A stretch of 64,000 nt of DNA from contig QVRM01001387.1 in the NCBI GenBank assembly GCA_003439945.1, positions 310,001-374,000 of the forward strand. The letters are read 5' to 3'. Source of the stretch: Dermanyssus gallinae (lineage: Eukaryota > Arthropoda > Arachnida > Mesostigmata > Dermanyssidae). Position numbers and translations under genes: made by a program. Below are positions 47,001 to 56,798 of the stretch, piece after piece (positions within the stretch are counted from its first letter, which is position 1; every line of letters begins with the position of its first letter). Under the pieces are notes generated by a model. The model ran no database searches. It had not been told where the DNA came from and saw nothing but the letters and a program-made list of their open reading frames with translations.

Positions 47001-48490
47001 TAAGTAGGGAAGCTCGAACACAGCAGACACTTTGCGTAGGAAAAAGCACAGACAAAACAAGAACAAGAATTTAGAGGTAGTACTCGTAGTAAAAAAAGAA
47101 GAGATAACGATTTCTTTGTACATTTCAGGCATTCATGAGGAGCAATAAAAGAGTTCAAAGAGCCAGAGTTAAGCTCCCGAGTGAGAAAATCCTTCTGTAG
47201 GCCCAATTTTGTAGGCTTAGCAAGTCCCAGGCGACCGTAAGGCGGCAGGCGAACGCTGCGAGTGCCACATTGTCCTGTGTTGTTGACGACCCTGCGTGCG
47301 CTGAATAACTTTTGCATAGACTTTAAAACATAAATACAATATATATTGCCAGTGTAAAGTAAAGATATACGGTTAACGATGAAGAAGGTTGAGAATATTT
47401 TAACAAATTCATTGAAGATATAGTTTATCGTCTTAGTGCATACTGAGTAGTAAACTGCATACTGGGACACCGCTGGAAACCGCGGCTTTTCCGTATCAAA
47501 ACAACAACAAAAAGTCCCCATTACGTCCACTTTTTATACGCACCGGCTCGGTTTGTGTCCGACACAAGACCAGCGCCCGCCTGCCGAGTGAACTGTTTCG
47601 ATTTTTGTCGTCGTGTTGTAGATCTGGCTGAATTTATCACTATTGTTTGTTATGCTTGTCGATTCATTCCAGGCCAAAGTTGTTGCCGACATGCAACAAC
47701 GACTGTTCATTGCGATTGTTTACTGCAGCTTTATTGTTCGGCGTAGCGTTGCCGCGGTCTGACAAAAGTCAGAAATCCGATTTCATTTAAATTTGGCTTA
47801 AGTCGACTCAACCTGTTATAGCGACAGACCCTCTACAAGTCATTAAGATTTTGACATTATGTGGTATTCCCGTTCTCCGTTAAGGCGCCGGCGTATAATA
47901 GCCGGCTAAACTCAGGGAGTTTACTAGTGCCATCCAACGTTAGAGAGTGAAACTGTTTCGCACGAAGTGCTCCTTAACTAAACTCGTGACAAGATTAATC
48001 ACATCGACAGTGTGATGATCGTTGTGGTTACAATAGAGTACTACACTCGAAACGCCATTCAAACTACAACCTAATTTATCCTGAGTCACGATTCTTCGGC
48101 GAGGCTAGATCCTGAACAGCTTCTGCTCTTACGCGAGCTCCGACCTTGCATGCGTTGTCGTTGGCGTGCATTGCAAATACATAAACAGCCAAAAATGTTA
48201 TTTTGTTTTTTGGCGTAGAACCATTTAGCATCCTTAGTCGACTGTACCCGCGCTTGCATCTAAATGACCCGAATACTCTGAAAGAATGGCAGACGTGGCG
48301 TCGTATTTATGGGTAGACGACCGACACCGGCGGAAATACAACTCATGGTGGCTTATGGGCTCAAAAAGATTCGCCCTTTGTATTTCTATTTGACCATTGT
48401 AAACCACAGCATCAAAGTTACGTGGAAACGCTTTTCGACGGCTAAAATAAATTTCTACTGCGAAGGATGCAGGCTTACACTTAGTAATTC
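47001..48490. other. Unassigned DNA, open minus frame without signature
   Basis: A 176-codon minus frame (47000-47530) is open but rich in Ser/Cys/Phe with no domain I recognise; it may run antisense to LINE remains. The rest is stop-rich unique DNA. Confidence 0.35.
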
Positions 48491-48725
48491 TGCAAAGTGA
48501 CACAGTATTCCCCACAACCCTCCAAGCTGGGAACACCAGCATCGAATTGGCCCACGTGATCTCAGGCGTCTGGAATGCTTAGATAAGATTTCACATTTCT
48601 CCGTCATAAAAACGCAACGGCAAATCGCAAAGTGGCACAGTATTCTTAACAGCTGTCCAAGCTTAGAACATCAGCATCGAATTGACCCATATCATCTTAA
48701 ACGTCTCGAATGCTAAGGTAAGATT
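48491..48725. repeat. Diverged tandem repeat, period about 135 bp
   Basis: About 100 bases at 48491 recur at 48626: GCAAAGTGRCACAGTATTC, TCCAAGCT, CATCAGCATCGAATTG (ACACCAGCATCGAATTG in the first), CATCTYAR, GTCTNGAATGCT and TAAGATT. Identity is roughly 75-80%. The CATAAAAACGCAACGG motif between the units recurs at about 48899, hinting at a third decayed unit. Confidence 0.7.
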
Positions 48726-49689
48726 GGGCATATTGTTCAACTGGGTTTATGCTGGGTTAGAGAATCCGTGACCACACGTTCCCGCGGAAACAATTGTTCG
48801 CTCCAAGGAACTAACAAAACAAAGTTCTATAAGTAAACTACAATCAACGCTTAAATAAAGACATAATAAAGGGTAGATAATACTTCACAATTATTCGTTA
48901 TAAAACGCAACGGCCATAAAAATCGGAGTGTCCAGATTCAAGTATGCTTGATACTATGATTTCGGGTGATGAATGCCACCGAATTTAAATACGAGAGCTC
49001 TAAGTAATCCCTTCCTAAGTATTTATTTTTTAAATATTTAAATTTAATAATAAAAATATAAATACGTAATTTTGGTACGTAGTACATCATGCATTCAGAA
49101 TGTCTCTGAATATTGAAACGCCCTTGATTGACCAAAGCAATGCGAATGAATATTCGCATGCCTAACGAGCACGTTTCTCTGGAGATTTCGTCGTCATTCA
49201 ACGGCGCGATAAAGATCTACCGCCGCAAAGCAACAAAATTGCTTTCTAATAATAATACCAAGCGCTTTCTCAGGAGAGACCTCAATTAGAAAGCTTCTGC
49301 TCTCTTCTTGGAAAGGGCAGCAAACTATGTATCCGGTGTGGGCGTTGCGCGGTTGCCGGCGGCTTGGCCCGAGAAGTAAACTTGTGGATGACCTTTAAGG
49401 GGACGATTTTATCACGACCCTGCTCCCGTGCTCCATCCTTGCGCCTACTCTATTGAGCTTCCAATAAATAGGGCTTTTTGTTGCGCATATAAAGCACACT
49501 GCAAGACGGGCGGCTAACTTATTTTGCATGCAGTTCTCTCTCACTGCCCAGACGTAGCCGACTGGACTGTCTCGTACTCAGTTTCAGATAGATCCTACTA
49601 AAGGAACAGCTCATACTTTTTGCGGATATCTACCGCCAACTTACCAATCAATCACGTTTCGGCTTCAATCCTAGTCTTTTTTCTGGCTT
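48726..49689. other. Unique AT-rich DNA, no gene recognised
   Basis: No supportable feature apart from the 48,899 repeat echo. Confidence 0.4.
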
Positions 49690-49836
49690 TTTCGGGCTGA
49701 CCCTCAGCATCCAACATTTAACGTCCACGGGTCTGCTCTTGCATTGCTTCGTAAGACGGACCCCGTAAATACAGATTTGCAACGGTGGGGCTCGAACCTG
49801 TGCACCTGTGTATCTGTGCACCACGCCACCGGGCTC
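49690..49836 (-). mobile_element. tRNA-derived SINE, family A
   Basis: On the minus strand starts GAGCCCGGTGGCGTGGTGC, has B box AGGTTCGAGCCCCACCG, then AAGCAATGCAAGAGC, GTGGACGTTAAATGTTGG and GGTCAGCCCGAAAA. It is the clearest full-length copy for defining the family. Confidence 0.87.
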
Positions 49837-50395
49837 AACATTCAGTCCTAGGTTGCTATACTGTGTTCCACCGGACGACACTGTACGCCCGAACGGCGCA
49901 ATCTCCTGAGAGGTCGATGGACCACTGGGAGCAATCGTTAGCCACCCAGCGTTTTTTGTGTCCTACGGTCTTGCCGCCCGTTCGCTGCCCTATTCCACTC
50001 TTTGCCTTCCTTCTCTGTTCCTTTCCTTCCTCCTTCCTATGCTCTCTATCGCAATCTCCCTATGAAACACTGGGCTACGAAACAAGACGACAAACGCGCG
50101 TAAGATCCCAGAACTTGAACTAAAACTAGTTCTGTTTTCATAACGACTGCATAATTTATTAGACATATTTTGACTGTAGAGAATAGTGATGGTGGCGACG
50201 GCTAAGTGAGGGCGCTCGTACTTCGCGCTTCTCCGTATTGGCAGCGCTTACTATCTGCGAGTACACAATGTTTCTTAAAGCTTCTTTTGCCGTATCGAGG
50301 CGGACATAGACGTACTTGGAAAACTGTAGCCCCCGGACAGCTGCGCAAGCAGAATATTCTTAGAGAGCCATAGCTGGTGAAATTATACAGCTGTC
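49837..50395. other. Unique DNA left of the duplicated block
   Basis: No feature seen; it does not align with the sequence left of the second copy. Confidence 0.4.
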
Positions 50396-50830
50396 TAAAA
50401 TGTATGTTCAAAAAACCAGTCTCACGCAAAAGCAAACTTAATTTGAGGTTTGGTAGAACTCGGTAAGAGAATAATTTTTCCTAGTGGAAGGAGGGGACGG
50501 AAACGTCTTGGCAACATTTTACGGTTCTGAACGTGAAAACTTGCACGTAAAACATAACAGCTATGACTGTTGAGAAAGTTTTGTTACTTGACAACTACGT
50601 AACGCAGCACCATAACTTTTGTACGAAAATAGTAGGCATTAAATTTGCTATTGCGTGAGAGTGGTCTTTTGGACGTACATTTTTGGTCGTAATGGAAATA
50701 TTTTACGATTTTTCATCAAAAAGCGTTAACGAAACATATCGACGTTTCCGCCCCTCCTTCCATTAGGAAAAATTATTTGGTTGCCGATTTCTACCAAACC
50801 TCGCAATAAGTACATACCGATATGAATGAC

Positions 50831-50834
<4 letters not shown>
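50396..50834 (+). mobile_element. TIR MITE (family M2), left end rearranged
   Basis: The right end reads TACCAAACCTCGCAATAAGTACATACCG..., finishing ATATGAATGACTCTG before a TA tract. The left side has the inverted counterpart TTTGAGGTTTGGTAGAACTC, TTTTTCCTAGTGGAAGG and GGACGGAAACG, but lacks the outer 30 or so bases. These are replaced by an inverted internal fragment (TGTATGTTCAAAAAACCAG). The interior holds ACGTAACGCAGCACCATAA and GCGTGAGAGTGGTC. Confidence 0.8.

Positions 50835-50862
<28 letters not shown>
50835..50862. repeat. (TA)n, 28 bases, copy 1
   Basis: Counterpart of the roughly 149-base tract at 59046-59194 in the second block copy. Confidence 0.97.
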
Positions 50863-51139
50863 CTGGCTTGCGTGTAATTTGGGTCAATCAGACAGTTCTG
50901 TGAGATTTTTCAGGCGAAATCAGAATCCTTTAATAGATATTATGTCACTTTAGTCCTTGTTTAAGGCTCTTTCAATGAGATAATTCTGTCTCTCCACAAT
51001 TTCTCTCGTATTTTGCTGCAAAAGTGCTCATGGTGGATTATGAACCCTCCCAATGTTCGAAGTTTTTTCTTTCAATTAATTGTAGTGAACGGAACAAATG
51101 TTAAACCTAAGAAGCAAGGTTGGTTAGTTGTTTATAGAT

Positions 51140-51400
51140 TCTACTAAAGGCTCCATAGAACGGCTAGATGCATCCCATCGGGTTCGCAAGCTGTAACCAG
51201 CACAAAATCCATGAGAGCCGGTTGGGCATGAGGCTCCCCTCTCACGGTCTCGAAGTATCGCCATATGGCACTACTTTGAGAGTTCCCGAACTCTAGAGGG
51301 GAGGCAGCGAGGATTAAGGTCTTTAGTGGGTGAAAATCCCACATTGTGTGCAGTTGATGCTGCTAGTATCAATAGTGCATTCGCGTTTTCAAACCTACCA
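51140..51400 (-). repeat. Dispersed repeat family D (in duplication copy 1)
   Basis: On the minus strand reads ACACAATGTGGGATTTTCA, CCCACTAAAGACCTTAATCC, GAGTTCGGGAACTC, ATACTTCGAGACCGTGAGAG and GGGGAGCCTCATGCCC. It contains a small internal duplication relative to the 44.4-kb copy (CAAAGTAGTGCCATATGG beside CGAAGTA...). Confidence 0.8.
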
Positions 51401-52107
51401 CATAACGAAAAATCCTGCTAATAGAAGTGCTGCTACTTCTGCGTGTCATCTACCGCTGACCAACTAACTACGTTTCGGCTTCTATCCTAGTTTATCATAC
51501 TCTACTTTGCACTATCATACACTACGACGATGCCGTACGCACGGCAAAGGGTGCGGCGATCGCTTAAAGTCGGAAACACACTAAAAGCAATTAGCAGCCA
51601 CTTATCGCCTGCTTGCTCCGTGGTCTTGCTTGTCTATAATCTATACTCTGTCTAGAGCAGGACTAAAAGGTCCGCGCGGTAGAAAATCCTATACGATTTC
51701 CAGCAACGTGCTGAACGACGCATCCACAAATGCACAGCTCAGTGACGCTTTTTGACGATAACTTGGTTTGAACTGGCAGTATATTTCGAAAGACTGGCAA
51801 ATAACGACAGTAAAGGTCCTATGAAATATATGTTTGCCTTTTTTACATCGAAGAACACCGAACGTTGGAAATATTCTGATCACACAAATCACAGCGCGGT
51901 CAAATCGAAACACTTACAGTAGAACTTGATTCGCTAAAGACAGACGATAGAACAATAGCGGACAGCCATTACTGGTAACACACGCCTGTTCTACCAGGAC
52001 CCGTTGAACCGAGTGAAGCTCATTAATCGACAAAACTTTCTAACTGATTCAATTTCTAAAACGAACTGCTTTTATTTAACCTCGACGAAGCAAGACATAC
52101 CAGTTGG

Positions 52108-52138
<31 letters not shown>

Positions 52139-53129
52139 TGTAAACGTAGCTTTGCCGTCGTTTACTGTGTGGCAAGTGGCACTGACAATATTTAGTGCCT
52201 GCGCAATTGCCGATCGAAGAGTGTCTACGAAACAAAGCACAACATGGCTGTTAGTTGGCTATCGCACCGAGGCATTATTACAAATTGCCCTCCACAATGA
52301 GGACGAATCACAATTGTCGCGACAGTAGCACTAGCGGTGGCTAACCAGAGTACGAACTAATTTATATTTACGTTTGACAGACGCTTGGCGTGTGGTGACG
52401 ATGATGACGACGACGATTCTGATGAACCAAGTATAAAGATGGTAATAATCATGGCAATGGCAGTAAATAGACGTGTCCAGTTTGCTTTCGTTGTCTGCAG
52501 GCTGGTTATTGGCAATTGAAGCAGCTGTCACTCGTTTTCTTCTTAACTGCCGCATCGGCACCCTCGATAGGGAAGCGATAGGCGACATGGCCTACACTAC
52601 ATTCGGTATGACAGACAGGCAGACTTTGCGACACGCGTCCGTCGTATTCCAAGTTTGCCAGCCAATTTCCATGCGATATATGTATATGGCAAACGTCAAT
52701 TGGCAGCGTACGCTGCTGTGTCTGTGCAGAAGTCGTCATTGCGACTGACGTTTGTTCTGTCCTTAATACGAGTGTACAGTACAGGCAGAATGTTCACGTA
52801 TTGACAGATATACACGTGTATGTAAGTAAATATATATATTTTTATTTTTTCTATTATATATATATATATATATAAAGCTAGTTGGCACAAGGTTGTTGCT
52901 CTCGATGTCGTACTCAAAGTGTAAAAATGTCGTGGTAATGAAAATCGGCCACTTGGCAGTTGACACACACTAAAGTTCGCACGCTCATAGGTAGAAACAG
53001 CATTTTTCAGTTGTTGAATATTGATTTGTAGTTGTAGACACTGCTTTTATCATTGTACAGCCAGCCAAAAAATACTGCCGGATTCCTAAGACAAATCCAA
53101 AAACTTTTAATGCAAATATCTCCTTTATT
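51401..53129. other. Inner part of duplication copy 1, no gene
   Basis: Holds TA tracts at 52109-52136 and 52854-52874 and a GAT/GAC tract near 52396-52421. A minus frame at 51689-51913 differs from its partner at 60066-60410 mostly by amino-acid-changing substitutions and has a TAA where the partner has TAC, so it is not a constrained gene. Confidence 0.55.
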
Positions 53130-53880
53130 TAAAAAAGGGGTCGAACGAGGAAGATGAATTGTTCACAATCACGGGCTAGGCGAGCTCCTCGCCATCTAAA
53201 TGAATGGTTAACGACTGCTATACTGGCAGACTCAGGCGGTTGAATGAAACCGTGACTCGTAAGCTGTTTGATCTTACGTGATAGTACGTCCGAATCAGAC
53301 CATTGCGTCTAAGATCTCTAAGAACACGGTAGTCAACACGATACTAGTACTCCGCGACACGTAAAAACACGACTCTGTTACGTGCTACGTTGCATCTTCT
53401 TGAGAATCTTTAAAACTTGTCCTTAACACACTGCAACATACATCCATCCTTTTTGTAGAAAGGTATACCCACCTAAGCGCAGTGCGACCACTACAACGCG
53501 GCTAGGACTTCATAAAGGCGTAGGTACATAGAAACATCTTGTGATAAGAAGACTCTCAGTATAAGATTGCTCAGTCAAGAAGCAGCTTTTGCTGAATCGG
53601 CGATGTGTGCCTGACACTTAGTATGTCTATCAAGCGTAATCCCTAGGTCCTTGTAGGATGTTACGTATCATTTAGCTGATACTGACGTAAAGCAGTCAGG
53701 AGCTGTTTTCAGGACTGCGCACTTCGGAACTGAGATCACCAAATCATTCAGCTCACACTAGATGGCAATAATATAATTGGCTGCTTGAATCGTCAGGGAT
53801 CCTCGTTTCCTCTGATCTAGGCATAGATTTTTAGATCGTGCGCATACATTTTGTATGTCATGTTTAAAGTGCGCAGACAA
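53130..53880 (-). pseudogene. LINE reverse transcriptase relic (duplication copy 1)
   Basis: On the minus strand YKMYAHDLKIYA* contains the catalytic box as YAHD (53820-53846). ELNDLVISVPKCAVLKTAP matches the family WCxxNxLxxSxxKCxvl block. DLGITLDRHTKCQAHIADSA matches DLGIxxDxxLxFxxH, then YLRLYEVLA and VKDKFKILKKMQ match the LYKxLVxPxLEY and VQxxFxRR region. Stops occur in all frames. It is the same general Jockey/CR1-like type as 41285-42215 but a separate copy. The plus-strand frames here are its antisense shadow. Confidence 0.65.
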
Positions 53881-55075
53881 ACACCCAAGTCCTGAGCGAT
53901 TATATACATTCGTGTGTCTAAGCAGCAATCTCGAGGAACCTCAAATCAGCATGAGAAGCGCTCCGAGACTGAGGAATCAACTTTTACGGCGAAGGTGCGA
54001 TCTGTTAGATCTAAGTGGCCAAAGCCATCAAAGTCGATAATAGCAGAGTCTTTACGGTTGAGGCCTTTACCCAATTTCATACATTTGTCTAGCGTTTCCT
54101 GAAGAGTAACTATATTTGCTTCAATTATCTACGGGTATATATATTTTGACATTATACCTCGTTTCTCCTAAAAATCGTATATGTTACTCCGCCGTCTTTA
54201 TACTTGTATAAATCTTGTGGGAGGAAATCAAACCTGGAGGTTCGTAAGGTGCCCCAAAGCTTAGCGGTTGGTATAGACTCACAGCAATTTAACAAGTCTG
54301 CCCTACATCAGCTCTCAAAATGTTAATTGCTAGGACACACACATAACTCCAAAAGCCAATTGAAATCAAAATCGGTTGTATGCTTGGCGAGGAGCTAAAT
54401 GAGCGCATGCAAATACAAATTGTCTTAACTTATTTGGTGGTCAGTAACATTCTCCTTGAAGAAGAACATACACTGTAAACAGTTTATATGATCACGATAA
54501 ATAGTAGCACACACCCCTTTATATAATAATAAAAGTTGTTTTATGTTAAGCTAATATAGTTTCACTTCAGTCAGTGATTTAGCTCTACTTCTTTCTACAA
54601 ATTTCCTCAGTTTCTCAATGATAAAGCTTAACCTTTCAAGCATTGCTCGTTTTTTACGCAAATAAGTGGTCAAAGTAGCGATGTGTGCGGATGCAGTATA
54701 ATTTGGTGGGTACGCCTCAGAGAATATGCAGACGAGTGTGGATTTCCAGCAAAAATGCCCACATAGTCCGATCCCGTTTTATCCCGCACATAAACGCACT
54801 CGAAAGCAAGTCAATAGAGTGAAGCCGGGTTCAGAGTGAGCTTCCTAGGCAACTTCGGGAAGGCTAAGTGGATGAAGGCGTTAAATAAGCGACTAGAAGA
54901 TGATATTGATGCGAATCTACAGCGAACTGAAGAGCTGTTAGACATCCCGCTACGTTCAGTGAGTATGCGGCCCTACTGCTTCGTACGGTCATGCCAAAAT
55001 AATGTTAGAAGACGAATGTTAGTGGTGCGTCGAATGCACGGGCTCATTACAATCGTGCTATATATTTGCTGGCCA
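53881..55075. other. Near-identical portion of duplication copy 1, no gene
   Basis: Unique-looking AT-rich DNA. An 87-codon plus frame at 54836-55099 (KWMKALNKRLEDDIDANLQR) is predicted helical but matches nothing I know and ends in a SINE tail. Identity to copy 2 is too high here to test for selection. Confidence 0.4.
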
Positions 55076-55282
55076 TTTTTTTTTTTTGATTTTTCTTAAG
55101 GCAATTGCCCGTGTACGTGTTTTTTTATGTCATGGCTAATTTTAATCCACTCCGGCATTTGCCTTGTCTAAATTAGAAACCATGCAAACCAATTTAAAAG
55201 TGGCCGGTCTGAGTCTCGAATCCAGTCCTCCCGAATGCAAGGCAAAGGCTTTGCCACTAAGCCATCTTGCTCGGTAGAGCCC
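55076..55282 (-). mobile_element. tRNA-derived SINE, family B
   Basis: On the minus strand: ATGGCTTAGTGGCAAAGCC (A box, 55247-55264), GGATTCGAGACTCAGACC (B box), then CCACTTTTAAATTGGTTTGC, CCGGAGTGGATTAAAATTAG, CCATGACATAAAAAAACACG and an A-rich 3' tail (T12 on the plus strand). The intact A and B boxes and the copy at 30510 define the family. Confidence 0.88.
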
Positions 55283-55373
55283 AAGTCGACGACAATGTGG
55301 CCAAGGTACCGAACCAATTTGATCTAATTCATCAAACAGTTATCACACACGAAACACCCAGTTTCAGCAAGAA

Positions 55374-56796
55374 CCCATGTTTGCCACATTTCACGCATTT
55401 ATTATAACCGATTGTGTAAAGATCATAATGATACATGCTCACAGAGTAACAACGGATACTTTTATCGACATTTGGGGTATCGGGTTACCTTAAAACACGA
55501 GATTTCGACATTTCACACAGCTACGCTGCGAAATAATTATAAAGTCACCACCAAGATGCATGTCTTAGCGAGTGAATTGAGTGGAATAACAACGTTTGGG
55601 CTCATTTAACGGCTCGACAGAAACAAAGGCAGACCTCCTACCAGAAGTTTTTTCTTTGTTGAAACGATAGGCTTAGGCTGGCGCCTCATGGGTAAAGAAA
55701 ATGCCTATATCAAGGCTTATAGGAACATCGGCCTCTCTAATCGCAAAATTTCCCGTCAATTAAGGCGTTGTGTCTAAGAAGTAAATAACTTTGTTAATTT
55801 AGGTAAAAAATACGCCGTAAAAAAAAGAGTTCAGGCGTCCAAATTCTATTTTGGAACGAAACAACCTGCAATTCTGAATTAAGCGTCGAACTCTGCGCCC
55901 TCGGCGAGGGCGATTGCGGCGGCGGCCGACGTGCAAACGAATGTGCAAAGCTTCCTCAGGAAGACACATTGGCAAAATACACAAGAAAAAACAACGATTG
56001 ACCGCTGACCGATGAAAGCTCGTCTTGACTTCACCCACGATAAAATGTCATGGACAACTGAGTGCCCACGATACGATGTCATGGACCACTGAGTGACACA
56101 GAGTGCTTTTTTCGGATGAAAAAAGTTTATTTTTGATGAACCGGATCGATGTTACTATTATTTGCTTGAAGTCCGCAAGGAAAAACGAATTTTGTCAAAA
56201 CGTCACTCAGGTGGCGGTTCAGTGGTGATCTGGGCTGCTGTCGGGTATTATACAAAGTCGCCGATTGTTTTTTTAGACGGTCGTGTGTTCGACCAACGTC
56301 ACATTGAAGTCCTTCGCTGGCCTGCACTCTCACCTGATCTTAATATGATCCAGAATGTGTGGAGCTAGCTCGAACAATAAGTTTACACCGATAAAAAACA
56401 ATTTTCGAGGCTTGGGACGAGCTCTTGCAAATGTCATCCAAAATTTGTTTAACACTATACCAAACCGCACTTTTGAGGTTATCAGACTTAATGGGAAATT
56501 CACTGAGTATTAAGTATAGTTGCTAAATGCCGTGAAATTAGCCCAAATGTCGTTAATCCGCTTAATTAATTTGTTAAAACAGGTATCTTGCTAGTGGCCT
56601 TATAATTTATTCGCGGTGTAGCTGTGCCATATGTGAAAATCGCGTGGTTCAAAGTAATCCGAGACTCCAAATGTCGATAGAAGTTTCCGCTGTTACTCTG
56701 TGAGCATGTATCACTGTGATATTTACACGATTGGTTATAATAAATGCGTGAAATGTAACAAAAATGGGTGGCCCTATATTTTTTTCGGGGACTGTA
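55374..56796 (+). mobile_element. Tc1-like DNA transposon, left end truncated
   Basis: Long inverted repeats of about 240 bases bracket transposase remains. The left arm runs 55374-55611 (ACATTTCACGCATTTATTATA, split as ACATTTCACGC and ATACATGCTCACAGAGTAAC). The right arm runs about 56541-56796 in reverse complement and ends ACAGTCCCCGAAAAAAATAT outward. The outer 27 or so bases of the left arm are missing; the junction with the duplicated block falls exactly there. The right end is followed by TA. Confidence 0.85.
55690..56515 (+). pseudogene. Tc1 transposase pseudogene lacking the second Asp
   Basis: Relic of a Tc1-type DDE transposase. In order: an N-terminal helix-turn-helix piece NIGLSNRKISRQLRR; SARAIAAAADVQTNVQSFLR, the second DNA-binding helix region; MKARLDFTHDKMSW; KKFIFDEPDR around the first catalytic Asp; KRHSGGGSVVIWAAVGYY with the invariant GGGSVxxW; FLDGRVFDQRHIEVL. 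The frame then jumps straight to WPALSPDLNMIQNVWS (56319-56366). About 35 residues containing the FQQDNAP second-aspartate block are deleted. Several stops are present, for example after QNVWS. It is catalytically dead. Confidence 0.85.
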
Positions 56797-56798
56797 TA

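Larger units (their letters stand above)
50396..55373. repeat. Direct duplication of about 5 kb, copy 1
   Basis: Collinear with 58486-63799. Shared landmarks in order are MITE sequence, a TA tract, family D repeat, further TA tracts, a GAT/GAC tract, LINE RT remains and a family B SINE. The offset drifts from about 8.2 to 8.43 kb through indels and microsatellite length. The left two thirds differ by roughly 5-10%. From 53622 to 55373 I count one substitution (near 55350), one 1-base indel (54375 region) and a poly-T length difference. Homology ends abruptly at CAGCAAGAAC (55373), inside what becomes a Tc1 arm. Confidence 0.95.

Noticed and set aside
47000..47530. 176-codon minus-strand frame
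   Set aside because: No recognisable domain and low-complexity residue use; overlaps decayed LINE region on the opposite strand.
53855..54102. Identical 61- and 62-codon plus-strand frames at 53.9 and 62.3 kb
   Set aside because: They lie antisense to LINE RT remains or just beside them, and their identity follows from the block duplication or conversion, not from constraint.
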